Positions 19,366 to 28,987 of a DNA stretch of 64,000 nt are shown piece after piece. Each line of letters opens with the position of its first letter. Positions within the stretch are counted from its first letter, which is position 1. The position numbers and the translations under genes were made by a program. Source of the DNA: Bacteriovorax sp. (GTDB lineage: Bacteria; Bdellovibrionota; Bacteriovoracia; Bacteriovoracales; Bacteriovoracaceae); the NCBI GenBank assembly GCA_028710485.1, contig JAQTTZ010000010.1, positions 1 to 64,000 of the forward strand, given 5' to 3'. Below the pieces are notes generated by a model, which was not told the DNA's origin, searched no databases, and saw nothing but the letters and a program-made list of their open reading frames with translations.

Positions 19366-21930
19366 ATGAACCCTCTACAACTGATTTTTGGTACTAAGTA
19401 CGACCGCGATTTAAAAAAATTAAAACCTTTCGTTGAACTTATCAATGCTCTTGAACCAAAGATGCAAAAGATGACTGACGACGAACTAAAGGCCCAAACT
19501 CCAAAGTTAAAAGAACTGCTTGCCAAGGGAACACCTAGTGTTGATCTTTTGCCCGAAGCTTTTGCTACGATTAGAGAAGCTTCAAAAAGGGTCTTGGGAA
19601 TGAGACATTTTGACGTGCAGCTAATGGGAGGAGTTACTCTCTATAATGCTTCAATTGCTGAAATGAAGACGGGTGAAGGTAAGACTCTTACAGCAACCCT
19701 TCCGCTTTATTTAGTGGCCCTTGAAGGTCGTGGCGCTCACGTTGTAACGGTCAACGACTACCTCGCAAAACGAGATGCTGCAGAAATGGGCGTTCTCTAT
19801 AATTGGTTGGGATTAACTGTTGGTTGTATTCTTTCTCAAATTTCTGACGAAGAAAGACAAGTGGCCTATAACGCCGACATTACTTACGGGACAAATAACG
19901 AATTTGCTTTTGATTATCTGCGCGACAATATGAAATTTTCGCTCGAAGAATATGTTCAACGTGAACACCATTTCTGTATTGTAGATGAGGTCGATTCAAT
20001 TTTAATCGATGAAGCGAGAACTCCCCTTCTTATTTCTGGACCAAGCGAGGGCGACGCTTCATTGTACTATGTGGCCAACGATATTATTCCTCAATTACAA
20101 AAAGACGTTCACTACACGGTTGATGAGAAAGCTCGTAATGCCATGTTCACTGATGATGGTATTGTGAAAGTTCAAGAAATCACAAAAATTGAGAACCTCT
20201 TCAATGTTGAACACTCAAATCTTCTTCACCATTTAAACCAAGCTCTAAAAGCTCACAGTCTTTTTAAAAAGGACGTGGACTATGTTAACCGCGACGGACA
20301 AATCATTATTGTAGATGAGTTTACCGGAAGACTTAAAGAAGGCTCTCGCTGGTCTGATGGACTTCACCAGTCTGTTGAGGCCAAAGAAGGTGTTCAGATT
20401 AAATCTGAAAACCAAACTCTCGCTTCAATCACTTTCCAAAATTACTTCAAACTTTATAAGAAGCTCTCTGGTATGACCGGGACAGCTGATACGGAAGCAG
20501 AAGAATTTCAAAAAATTTACAACCTAGATGTTGTCGTTATCCCGACTAACCTTCCCTTAATAAGAGATGACCAGGCAGATATCATCTACAAAAACCGTGC
20601 GGCCAAGTACCGTGCAGTTGTAGAATTGATCAAAACTCTTCATGAAAAAGGACAGCCAGTTCTCGTTGGTACCATTGCCATTGAAACATCAGAATTGCTA
20701 TCAGCAGAATTATCAAAAGCTGGTGTGCCTCATGAAGTATTAAATGCAAAACAACATGAACGTGAAGCTGAAATCATTAAAAATGCCGGTCAAAAAGGCT
20801 CTATTACCATTGCGACCAACATGGCCGGACGCGGAACAGACATTAAACTAAGTGAAGAGACAAAATTACTTGGTGGACTTTATATTCTAGGAACTGAACG
20901 CCATGAATCTCGCCGTATCGACAACCAGCTCCGCGGTAGATCTGGACGCCAAGGTGACCCGGGTACTTCTAAATTCTTTTTGTCATTAGAAGATGACCTG
21001 ATGAGAATTTTTGGTTCAGATAAAATCGCAGGCCTCATGAATACCTTGGGGATGAAGGAAGACGAGCCTATTGAACACAAAATGATTTCAAATGCTATTG
21101 CTAAAGCTCAGAAAAAAGTTGAGGCGCATAACTTTGATATCAGAAAACATTTGCTAGAATACGATAACGTTATGAACGAGCAACGTCGTATTATTTATAA
21201 AATCCGTCGCGATATTTTAAATGATACTGACAATCTTGGATTCATTAGCGAGATGGTTGAAGACGTTGCAGTAGAATTGTTAAATGTTTACCGTCCAGAT
21301 AAAAAGGTTCCTCTGGAATCTTGGGACTGGCCTGAAATGAAGACTGGATTCAAAGTTGCCTTCAATACTAATTATGAAGTCAGTCTTCAAGAATGCATTA
21401 AGTCTTACGATGGCGAGCTTGAGCATTATTTTGGTGAAATAGCTAAAGGCATAATGACTGAAAAATTTGCACAATATGAACCTGAGCAAGTTAAGTACGC
21501 TCTTCGCGAAATTCTTCTTTCAGCATTTGATCAACATTGGAAAGACCATCTTCTTCAAATGGATCATATTAAAGAAGGGATTAATCTTCGGGCTTACGCT
21601 CAGAAAGATCCACTTACTGAATACAAGAAAGAATCATTTGGACTTTTCGAAACAATGAAAGGCGAGGTTAAAAAATCAATCGTTACTAATATCTTCACAG
21701 TAAGACTTTATACTAAAGAAGAAATAGACGAGCTTCAAAGACGTCACACAGAAGAACTAGAAGAGCAACTTGAAGCTCACAAGAGAATGATTGAAGCAGA
21801 AACGATAAAAGAAGAAACAAAGGCGATCCAGTCTGCCATCAAGCGCGGAGCTACCAAAGTCGGTCGCAACGATCCATGCCCTTGTGGCTCTGGGAAAAAG
21901 TTTAAGCAATGTCATGGAGTGGATGCTTAA
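19366..21930 (+). CDS. secA: Preprotein translocase ATPase SecA
   Basis: SecA drives post-translational protein export through SecYEG. The 854 residues show the usual order: N-terminal DEAD motor with Walker A ([14 protein letters not shown]), the DEVD-like box [16 protein letters not shown], the preprotein cross-linking region, NBD2 ([33 protein letters not shown]), the helical scaffold, and the zinc-binding SEC-C tail [20 protein letters not shown], which binds SecB or lipid. A ribosome site (AGGAGCTAATTAGC) precedes ATG 19366. The last bases overlap the start of the next gene (TAATG). Confidence 0.98.
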   Translation: MNPLQLIFGTKYDRDLKKLKPFVELINALEPKMQKMTDDELKAQTPKLKELLAKGTPSVDLLPEAFATIREASKRVLGMRHFDVQLMGGVTLYNASIAEMKTGEGKTLTATLPLYLVALEGRGAHVVTVNDYLAKRDAAEMGVLYNWLGLTVGCILSQISDEERQVAYNADITYGTNNEFAFDYLRDNMKFSLEEYVQREHHFCIVDEVDSILIDEARTPLLISGPSEGDASLYYVANDIIPQLQKDVHYTVDEKARNAMFTDDGIVKVQEITKIENLFNVEHSNLLHHLNQALKAHSLFKKDVDYVNRDGQIIIVDEFTGRLKEGSRWSDGLHQSVEAKEGVQIKSENQTLASITFQNYFKLYKKLSGMTGTADTEAEEFQKIYNLDVVVIPTNLPLIRDDQADIIYKNRAAKYRAVVELIKTLHEKGQPVLVGTIAIETSELLSAELSKAGVPHEVLNAKQHEREAEIIKNAGQKGSITIATNMAGRGTDIKLSEETKLLGGLYILGTERHESRRIDNQLRGRSGRQGDPGTSKFFLSLEDDLMRIFGSDKIAGLMNTLGMKEDEPIEHKMISNAIAKAQKKVEAHNFDIRKHLLEYDNVMNEQRRIIYKIRRDILNDTDNLGFISEMVEDVAVELLNVYRPDKKVPLESWDWPEMKTGFKVAFNTNYEVSLQECIKSYDGELEHYFGEIAKGIMTEKFAQYEPEQVKYALREILLSAFDQHWKDHLLQMDHIKEGINLRAYAQKDPLTEYKKESFGLFETMKGEVKKSIVTNIFTVRLYTKEEIDELQRRHTEELEEQLEAHKRMIEAETIKEETKAIQSAIKRGATKVGRNDPCPCGSGKKFKQCHGVDA

Positions 21931-23273
21931 TGACCAATGGTAATAACGACGACGACAATCGCCGCGACTTAACACGCATTGAAGATCTTTCTGAGTTTCT
22001 TCACGAAGAAGATTCCAATGTGGATAATTTGTTTGGCAGTTTTGAGACAGAAACCAGTGGTCATGCTGACATGACTACTGGAATAAGTCTTGATGATCTC
22101 GATAGCTCCCAAGGCGAAGAGTTGCCGCCTGAATTACCAGAGTCGGAAGAAGCAGAACAGGAAGCAGAACAAAATGATGAAGTCAGTTTTTTTGATGAAT
22201 CAAATGAATTAAATGAATTAAATGACGATCTCAACTTTCAATACGAGAGCGAATCTCCCATTGCAGATTTCGGTGACTCACTAGAATCGGCCTCAACACA
22301 AGACTCACCTTTTGAGCTTTCGTCTGATGATACTAATGATTTCTCTTTTGCAAATGAGTCTAATCAGTCCTCTGAAGACCTGATAGCAGATGAAGCACTC
22401 GTTTATGAAGATGTAACACCCTACACGCCCGCTTCTCTTAATGAAGAAGCCCCATCCCAAGAAGGATTTGAAGAAGTAAAAAACTTCGCCCAGAATTTTT
22501 CTTACGGACAAATCCAAGGCGGAGGAAATCCTCCCTTTAGCTTAGTCATTAGAAACTTAAAATATTCTGAAGAGGCCGAAGATATTTTGATTATTCTTCG
22601 CGAATTTGGTCTAGTGACAGATCAAAATACTCCGGACACAGCAAAAAGTCTGGAACTCGGATCATTACTCGTTCCTCAGATCAGTGAATACAGCGCTATC
22701 GTTTTGGCCCATAAACTAAGACGATACGATTGCGATATAGAAGTTGGCCTATCGGACGAAGTTCATCCCTCTAAATCCGGTGATACTAATCCTCGCGGCC
22801 TCGTGAAAAAAAATAGCCTTCGACAAAATATTGCAGAAAGCTTCAAAAGGGATGAAGACGATACTCCAGTTAAAGAAATCATTGTCAGTACCACTTCGGC
22901 ACTCGAAGGCCACGTGATAAAAAAATACATCGGTGTTCAAACCAGTTTTGCAATTGTCGACGAAGAAGAATTAGAGCGATTAAAGTTCGTTCAAAAAACG
23001 GCGAGAATGAATATTGAACTTCTGGACTATAAAACTGATGAATCCGTTACAAGTGAACGAGCATTCAAAGACTATCAAAATTCATTTAATCTGCTCTTTA
23101 CTGATCTTTGCGATCAGTTAAAAGTCAAAGCGATGAAAGAAAAGGCCAATGCTCTTCTGGGTCTAAACTATCAACTCACCTCCCTACCTTTTGAAAAATC
23201 TGCACAAGGAAGTATTTGTTATCAACTCACATGCAGCGCTACTCTCGCTGTTGTAAGGCCCGAATATAAATGA
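21930..23273 (+). CDS. Acidic protein with YbjQ-like (DUF74) C-terminal domain
   Basis: ATG 21930 overlaps the secA stop (TAATG) and has GGAG about 10 bases upstream; the track start at 21909 is less likely. Residues 1-190 are very acidic and low complexity (EELPPELPESEEAEQEAEQ). Next comes a small domain of about 90 residues (PFSLVIRNLKYSEEAEDILIILREFGLV). The last 135 residues resemble the YbjQ/UPF0145 heavy-metal-binding-type family: IIVSTTSALEGHVIKKYIGVQTSF and LKVKAMKEKANALLGLNYQL. The function is unknown. Translational coupling to secA is visible, and glpD overlaps its stop by 4 bp. Confidence 0.7.
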   Translation: MTNGNNDDDNRRDLTRIEDLSEFLHEEDSNVDNLFGSFETETSGHADMTTGISLDDLDSSQGEELPPELPESEEAEQEAEQNDEVSFFDESNELNELNDDLNFQYESESPIADFGDSLESASTQDSPFELSSDDTNDFSFANESNQSSEDLIADEALVYEDVTPYTPASLNEEAPSQEGFEEVKNFAQNFSYGQIQGGGNPPFSLVIRNLKYSEEAEDILIILREFGLVTDQNTPDTAKSLELGSLLVPQISEYSAIVLAHKLRRYDCDIEVGLSDEVHPSKSGDTNPRGLVKKNSLRQNIAESFKRDEDDTPVKEIIVSTTSALEGHVIKKYIGVQTSFAIVDEEELERLKFVQKTARMNIELLDYKTDESVTSERAFKDYQNSFNLLFTDLCDQLKVKAMKEKANALLGLNYQLTSLPFEKSAQGSICYQLTCSATLAVVRPEYK

Positions 23274-24694
23274 AACCACAACACTACAAAACGGTCGTAA
23301 TCGGAGGAGGAATTGTTGGAGCTGGAATTTTCCGCGACCTCGCTCTCCACGGTGTAGATACGCTTTTAATTGAAAAAAAAGATTTCTCTTCACAAACTAG
23401 CGAGCGCAGCTCAAAAATGCTCCATGGTGGCATCCGCTACCTCGAAAATTTGGATTTTGCTCTAGTCTTTGAGGCCCTCCACGAAAAAAACTTATGGCTG
23501 AAGCTTACACCCCATCTCGCCCAGGAAGTTCCTTTTTATCTTCCAGTTTTTAAAGATGCTAAACGCCCGTTGTGGATGATTCGACTTGGAATGTTTCTCT
23601 ATGATTTTTTATCGAGTTTTGAAAACTCTCCTCATCAAATAAAGTCCGCGCAAGATGTCCACGCTCTAATTCCCGATTTAAAAACATCCGGGCTTGCAGG
23701 GGCCGGAGTTTATTATGACGGAATTATGGATGATGCCAAAATCACTCTAGAAGTCATCTATGATGCTTTAAAAGAAAATTGCGCTCACGCCATGACTTAT
23801 ACTGAAGTGACAACTGTTACCAAAGTTCACGATAAAAATATTATTCATTGTAAAAATGTTTTAACAGGTAAGGTCTTCACTGTGACCTGTGACCAAGTGG
23901 TTTATGCCCTTGGCCCTTTTACCGATCGCTTTTTAAATTCCATTCCGATGTATAACTGGCAAAATGTTCTTCTTCCTTCCAAAGGCTCTCACCTATGGAT
24001 TTCAAATAAGGATTTGCCACTTAAATACCCAATCGTTATAACCACCAATGATGACCGTGTGATTTTCGTTATTCCTCACGGCGATCAAATATTAGTTGGA
24101 ACAACTGAAGTCGCTTTTAACGGCGATTATTTTGATGTAAAACCCTCTGAAGCTGAAATCGACTATCTGCTATCCGCACTTAATGATTATTTCCCAAAAC
24201 TTGGCCTCTCTCACAATCATATCCTTTCATCCTTTGCGGGCATCAGACCGCTGGTAAAAGAAAATGGCGATGGAAATCGCGGCAAGACTTCTCGCGAACA
24301 TAAAATTTTTCAACCGATGAGCGATACTTATGTGATCGCCGGTGGAAAATACACAACGTTTAGAGTGATGGGCCAGGATATTACCCGCGAAATTTGTCAT
24401 AAATTTGGAAGGAGCTACAACCAGGATATTTCCAAACAGATACTTCGTCAAAGATCAGTGCTACTTCCGTTTGACTGGAAAGTTCCAACCAAAGAGGAAT
24501 TGATTCGTATTTGTGAAACTGAAGGACCGCAAACCTTTCTCGATTTAGTAGTCAGAAGGTTGTCGATTCCGAGTCGTAAGATTTGGGAATTAAGAGCAGC
24601 TGGGGTGGATTTTAATCAGTACTTTATGACCAATTTAAATGATCTAAAAAAGTATTTAGTAATTTCAGAAGAAGATATTAAGAACTTTATTTAA
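23270..24694 (+). CDS. glpD: Glycerol-3-phosphate dehydrogenase, FAD-dependent
   Basis: GlpD oxidises sn-glycerol-3-phosphate to dihydroxyacetone phosphate and passes electrons to quinone at the inner membrane. Visible are the FAD-binding dinucleotide fold (TVVIGGGIVGAGIFRDLALHG), the family motif SSKMLHGGIRYLE, and the second FAD segment VIAGGKYTTFRVMG. The length (474) is slightly shorter than the E. coli enzyme; the C-terminal helical domain is brief. The ATG overlaps the TGA of the preceding gene (ATGA), suggesting coupled translation. Confidence 0.93.
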   Translation: MKPQHYKTVVIGGGIVGAGIFRDLALHGVDTLLIEKKDFSSQTSERSSKMLHGGIRYLENLDFALVFEALHEKNLWLKLTPHLAQEVPFYLPVFKDAKRPLWMIRLGMFLYDFLSSFENSPHQIKSAQDVHALIPDLKTSGLAGAGVYYDGIMDDAKITLEVIYDALKENCAHAMTYTEVTTVTKVHDKNIIHCKNVLTGKVFTVTCDQVVYALGPFTDRFLNSIPMYNWQNVLLPSKGSHLWISNKDLPLKYPIVITTNDDRVIFVIPHGDQILVGTTEVAFNGDYFDVKPSEAEIDYLLSALNDYFPKLGLSHNHILSSFAGIRPLVKENGDGNRGKTSREHKIFQPMSDTYVIAGGKYTTFRVMGQDITREICHKFGRSYNQDISKQILRQRSVLLPFDWKVPTKEELIRICETEGPQTFLDLVVRRLSIPSRKIWELRAAGVDFNQYFMTNLNDLKKYLVISEEDIKNFI

Positions 24695-24719
24695 ATAAAA
24701 ATTACAATGCAAGATTAGC

Positions 24720-25880
24720 TTAAAAGCGATATGAAATTCCATACTCTATTCGCGGCCCGGAGTAAGTGTTCTTAACTGTTTGATCATCTGGATAACTTAA
24801 ACTCTCACTAGCATTATAATATTGAAGCGAAGCTCTCATCCCAAGACCATTGATTAGAACATATTTTAATCCAAGACCACCTAAGATTAAAGTACTTGAT
24901 CCTTTTGCCGAAATATCTGGTGAAGTGCCGCTACTGCTAGTTAACGTGCCGGTCCCACCTCCGAAGCGGAATTCGCCAAAACAAATAATTTTATTGGTCG
25001 ATGCCGCAGAATTGTAGAAATGATAAAATGCACCTCCACCAAATCTTAACCAATCAATTGTATCTTTAGTGATATCTAAACCGCTCGATTCTACTGCCTT
25101 ATTAAGAAAAGCAAAAATTGAAACATCCTTAAGAAAACTATCTGAATTTAAAAAATAGCGCTCGAGACCTAACGTAAAATCAAATTTCGAAGATGTTAAA
25201 TCTTTCGAAACACTAGTGGTACTCGTAGTATTGGTCTGTGTTCCAGAAATTGAATCTAGATTTAATAATCCCCATACTTCCCAATTTTTGGATTTGTTTG
25301 TTCCGCCATGAACAGGAGTCTCCTCCATTATGCTTACTTCTTTTGATTCTTTCCCTTTAGTCGACTTTGCCGGAGTTTCTTTTTTCGCAGGCCTTCCTGA
25401 TTCTTCCAGCCCCATACCTTCTAATTCTTTTTGCTCATCTTCGTTAATTTTAGAAGTGGTTGTTGCTTCTGCAGCTGCATCCCCCATATCCATTTTATCA
25501 GTTCCGGCCGGAATCGGTTCGTCTTTCATGCTTTTAGACGGGTCATCTGTAATTTTAACCGGACTTGCGATTTTTAAATTTAAAACTTTTCCATCGGTAA
25601 TTTCAGCTGGATCGACAACTCGGTACAACGACCAAATAGACCTAGATGGAGAAACTTTTTCGGCCACTCCGCGAGCAATAACTCCTGAAGTAATAAAAAA
25701 CTTTGCGTGATTACCCACGACCACTCCATCTTCCGCCCCTCGGTTAATAAGGACTGTTTTTTTGGAGTTTGAAACTTTTAAAAAGCGAAGAGTTAATTTC
25801 TCATCGATATCTAAAGCAGAGACAGAGTTTAAGCTTAAAAAATATAGAACTAAAAGAAGACGAACTAAAAGAACTCTCAT
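24720..25880 (-). CDS. Exported protein with C-terminal barrel-like region (paralogue of the 25904 gene)
   Basis: ATG 25880 with AGGGGAT upstream gives a signal peptide (MRVLLVRLLLVLYFLSLNSVSA); the track start at 25904 is less likely. The N-terminal domain (NSKKTVLINRGAEDGVVVGNHAKFFI, then PSRSIWSLYRV) is clearly related to that of the upstream gene. A Glu/Lys/Ser-rich linker follows (about residues 125-195). The C-terminal 190 residues alternate in a beta-barrel-like way and end in YGISYRF, an aromatic final residue as in outer-membrane proteins. The pair is co-transcribed (23 bp gap). The function is unknown. Confidence 0.65.
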   Translation of the reverse strand: MRVLLVRLLLVLYFLSLNSVSALDIDEKLTLRFLKVSNSKKTVLINRGAEDGVVVGNHAKFFITSGVIARGVAEKVSPSRSIWSLYRVVDPAEITDGKVLNLKIASPVKITDDPSKSMKDEPIPAGTDKMDMGDAAAEATTTSKINEDEQKELEGMGLEESGRPAKKETPAKSTKGKESKEVSIMEETPVHGGTNKSKNWEVWGLLNLDSISGTQTNTTSTTSVSKDLTSSKFDFTLGLERYFLNSDSFLKDVSIFAFLNKAVESSGLDITKDTIDWLRFGGGAFYHFYNSAASTNKIICFGEFRFGGGTGTLTSSSGTSPDISAKGSSTLILGGLGLKYVLINGLGMRASLQYYNASESLSYPDDQTVKNTYSGPRIEYGISYRF

Positions 25881-25903
25881 GATCTTATCCCCTAAACTAT
25901 TCA

Positions 25904-27469
25904 TTAAAAATAAACACTCATCCCTATAAGATATTTTATGTCGTTGATGGAAATTTTTCCATTAATATTGTCATCCAGAGAGTCAATAACACTCAAGCGC
26001 TTCATGTCCAGATTGATTCCGGCATTAAAACTTGCCCCTACATTAACCGTATCTTCAGTGAGATCACCTGTTCTGAAGCGGTATTTGCTCAACACTTGCA
26101 AGGCAGGCAGAGCTAACACTTGATAAGTATACTTTTTTGATAAACCAGTAGCACTCATATCAATCGAACCCGCTTTCAGCCCTATCCCACCCAGAAAAAT
26201 AAATGAATTAAGAGTCAATGGATTATTGATGAAATAATAATTTAGATAAGCTCCATAATAACCTTCCTGTCCACGAGCATTCAGACCGCCAACATCATAG
26301 TCAGACACACCTCTTTCCAGAACAAATTGTAGAGACCAGTTTATTAAATCTTTTGAGGTGCGAGATAAATGCAGATCATAACCAAGGCCTAAACTATAAC
26401 CAAGACTTCTATAATTTTGATCAACACTAGTGGTGTGATCAACCATTGAGCCAGAATAATGGAACAAGACTTCATTTCCATCAAGTTCATTCATCACTAG
26501 CTCACGTCTGCGCTCTTCATGTTCAAGACCGGTGCGAATAAAATAGCGACGCAAAGTAGTATCGTCCATATCTTCTGACCACGCAAGGCCATCGCGCTTA
26601 ATTTTTGCCACGGCCAAAGGATTGATTTGTTCATGGATTTTCTTTTCTTCCTTAATGGTATCGTAAACTGATGTCACAGTGATTCTGTTATTAATATCTC
26701 TAACTCCAGGAGTCTTTTCTTGATCTTTATAAAGGCCATGCATCAGTCCATATTTTTGAGAATTAATTTTTTCAACATATCCAGCGGCCATTGAATCAAG
26801 AAGTTTTTTATCTTCATCCTTGGTAATATCGGCCAGTTTTACTTCGCGATTTCCAACAAAATATTTTTCTTCGGTATCATCGTTGTATTGATCACTGAAT
26901 TGAACACCTGCTTTTTTTCTCATCTGTTCATAAGTTTGGATTTGCAAATCGGCCTCAGGTACTTTTTTTGTCTCATACAGCTCATCCGATTCCTCATAGC
27001 TGGTTGCATCTTGCAAAAGGCGATCGGGCACATTGTTTTTATTTTCTTCGAGATATTGATCAACGCTTCCATATTCATTTGGAGAAAGCACAACATGGCG
27101 CTGCTTAACTTTCATAGATCTTCCAACTTTGACTTGATTGGAAGTTAAAACCAGCAAATGCCCATTCATTTTAATAAAGTTAGGAGCATAAATTTTACTC
27201 ATAAACCAAATAGATTTTTGGGGAAAAATTTTAACCAATTTTCCTTCGGCCACTAAAAAAATTTTGGGAAATTTATAATCGCCAATTTGGATGAAAAATT
27301 TACCGTAGGCGCCCTCGCTATATTTCTCTAGGAGACCCCGGTCTATGATTACCGTTTGCGCCGAGCTGCTGGTCTCCTGAAGCACAACTTCATCGAGGCT
27401 TACGGCATAAACTTTGGGTGTTTGTAGGCATAAGGCCAATAACAATGTAGTCAGGCTTAAAATTTTCAT
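25904..27469 (-). CDS. Exported protein with C-terminal barrel-like region (paralogue of the 24720 gene)
   Basis: This is a 521-residue protein with a signal peptide (MKILSLTTLLLALCLQTPKVYA). It shares with its downstream neighbour an N-terminal domain built around SSAQTVIIDRGLLEKYSEGAYGKFFIQ and PQKSIWFMSKI. The middle is charged (ATSYEESDELYETKKVPEADLQ) and the last 190 residues look like amphipathic strands ending in IGMSVYF. I infer an outer-membrane barrel with a periplasmic N-terminal domain. No function can be assigned. Confidence 0.65.
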   Translation of the reverse strand: MKILSLTTLLLALCLQTPKVYAVSLDEVVLQETSSSAQTVIIDRGLLEKYSEGAYGKFFIQIGDYKFPKIFLVAEGKLVKIFPQKSIWFMSKIYAPNFIKMNGHLLVLTSNQVKVGRSMKVKQRHVVLSPNEYGSVDQYLEENKNNVPDRLLQDATSYEESDELYETKKVPEADLQIQTYEQMRKKAGVQFSDQYNDDTEEKYFVGNREVKLADITKDEDKKLLDSMAAGYVEKINSQKYGLMHGLYKDQEKTPGVRDINNRITVTSVYDTIKEEKKIHEQINPLAVAKIKRDGLAWSEDMDDTTLRRYFIRTGLEHEERRRELVMNELDGNEVLFHYSGSMVDHTTSVDQNYRSLGYSLGLGYDLHLSRTSKDLINWSLQFVLERGVSDYDVGGLNARGQEGYYGAYLNYYFINNPLTLNSFIFLGGIGLKAGSIDMSATGLSKKYTYQVLALPALQVLSKYRFRTGDLTEDTVNVGASFNAGINLDMKRLSVIDSLDDNINGKISINDIKYLIGMSVYF

Positions 27470-27599
27470 AATAGGTCAAGTTTATCATGAGAATACGCCC
27501 TGCATACATTAGGGAAATCCTTGCTTCACAGCACTTTTTTAACTATAATTAGTAGGTAAAAATATGTTCAAAAGATAGCGGATTCTCCCGAGGATTATC

Positions 27600-27818
27600 A
27601 TGAGTAAAAAGAAGATCAAAAAAATTTATAAATATGAATGCACCATTACAGGTGAAATGTTCAAAACAACTGCCGAAGCACCTCATCCAGATGAGTTAAC
27701 AACGGTGAGCGCTTATTACCAAATGCATCCTGATAAAGACGATCGCCCAGTGGAAATCAAGGTAAAGGTTAAGGCAAAAGAAGAAGATGACGCGGCTTTT
27801 AAAGCTTTAACCGTGTAA
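27600..27818 (+). CDS. Small hypothetical protein
   Basis: This 72-residue protein is mostly charged: 'MSKKKIKKIYKYECTITGE' at the start and 'VKVKAKEEDDAAFKAL' near the end. A clear GAGGA ribosome site 7 bases upstream and close linkage to trxB (25 bp) support a real gene. No known domain; no membrane segment. Confidence 0.6.
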   Translation: MSKKKIKKIYKYECTITGEMFKTTAEAPHPDELTTVSAYYQMHPDKDDRPVEIKVKVKAKEEDDAAFKALTV

Positions 27819-27843
27819 ATCAACCTTCATTCGGACAATACAC

Positions 27844-28788
27844 ATGGAAACTAAACAAGTAATCATTATCGGATCTGGCCCTGCAGGTTATACTGCTGCC
27901 CTTTATGCATCTCGTGCTGGTTTAAAACCAATCATAATTGAAGGGCATGAACCAGGCGGACAATTAACAACCACTACTGACGTTGAAAATTTTCCAGGAT
28001 TCCCAGAAGGGATTATGGGGCCAGACCTCATGGCCAATATGAAGAACCAAGTATTGCGTTTTGGAACTGAATTCCTTTCTACAAAAGTTGTCGATATAGC
28101 TTTGGCCAAACGACCTTTCCACGTCAAGTGTGAAAATGGACAAGGGTTCTTAGCAGAAACAATTATTATCTCAACGGGTGCTTCAGCTAAATACTTAGGC
28201 CTTCCCAACGAAATGCAGTTGATCGGTAAAGGTGTTTCAGCGTGCGCGACTTGTGATGGATTCTTCTATCGCGGCAAGATCGTTCATGTCGTTGGCGGTG
28301 GAGACACTGCTTTAGAAGAGGCAAACTTCCTTACTCGCTTTGCTGATAAAGTCATTCTTCTTCATAGAAAAGAGCATTTTCGTGCTACAAGGCCAATGCA
28401 AGATCGCACATTCAACAACCCAAAAATTGAAGTTATTTGGAATACTGAAGTAAAAGAAATTCTCTTCGATGACTCCGGTGTGAATGGTTTAAGAGTTTGG
28501 AACAATAAGACTAATCAAATGACTGAACGAAAAACAGATGGGTTCTTTTTGGGAATCGGTCATGAGCCCAATACAAAATTTCTTAAAGGTCAGCTCGCTC
28601 TTGATGATCACGGATATATTCTCACTCAAGGAAAACATCCTGATACATCTATACCGGGAGTATTTGCTTGTGGTGACGTTCAAGACCCTTACTACCGCCA
28701 AGCTATTTCGGCAGCGGGATCAGGTTGTCAGGCAGCGATTAGAGCGGAACGTTTTCTTGAAGCTGAACACGATAAAAAAAATAACTAA
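27844..28788 (+). CDS. trxB: Thioredoxin-disulfide reductase
   Basis: TrxB reduces thioredoxin with NADPH through FAD and a redox-active disulfide. Visible are the FAD fold IIIGSGPAGYTAALYASRAGL, the active-site CATC at residues 134-137, the NADPH-binding VHVVGGGDTALEEANFLTRF, and the C-terminal FAD motif GVFACGDVQDPYYRQAISAAGSG. Length (314) is typical for the low-molecular-weight class. Followed by a strong hairpin. Confidence 0.97.
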   Translation: METKQVIIIGSGPAGYTAALYASRAGLKPIIIEGHEPGGQLTTTTDVENFPGFPEGIMGPDLMANMKNQVLRFGTEFLSTKVVDIALAKRPFHVKCENGQGFLAETIIISTGASAKYLGLPNEMQLIGKGVSACATCDGFFYRGKIVHVVGGGDTALEEANFLTRFADKVILLHRKEHFRATRPMQDRTFNNPKIEVIWNTEVKEILFDDSGVNGLRVWNNKTNQMTERKTDGFFLGIGHEPNTKFLKGQLALDDHGYILTQGKHPDTSIPGVFACGDVQDPYYRQAISAAGSGCQAAIRAERFLEAEHDKKNN

Positions 28789-28800
28789 TAAGCTCTTTAA

Positions 28801-28825
28801 TAGCCCGACGGGCTTCGTCGGGCTA
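28801..28825 (+). terminator. Hairpin after trxB (terminator-like)
   Basis: TAGCCCGACG pairs with CGTCGGGCTA across a 5-base loop, a 10-bp GC-rich stem starting 12 bases after the trxB stop. No T tract follows, so it is not a standard intrinsic terminator; it may protect the 3' end or act with Rho. Confidence 0.55.
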
Positions 28826-28898
28826 CGTATCTAACTCTTCGATTTAATTTCAAATTCACATTATTATTTAAATTTTGCAAAATAATCGTAATGCACCT

Positions 28899-28928
28899 TT
28901 GACATACATTTTTAATTCTTGAAAGAAT
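28899..28928 (+). promoter_or_regulatory. Candidate promoter for the crotonase-fold gene
   Basis: TTGACA is followed 18 bases later by AAGAAT (four of six matches to TATAAT), about 60 bases before ATG 28988. This is seen by eye. Confidence 0.35.
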
Positions 28929-28987
28929 GGTTGTATGGGAAGAATGGATTTTTCCCGCAACAGTGTTAGATAACCAAGGAAGGTTTA

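Noticed and set aside
25330-25710. 126-residue ORF on the plus strand
   Set aside because: Antisense to the low-complexity linker of the barrel-like protein; composition explains its length.
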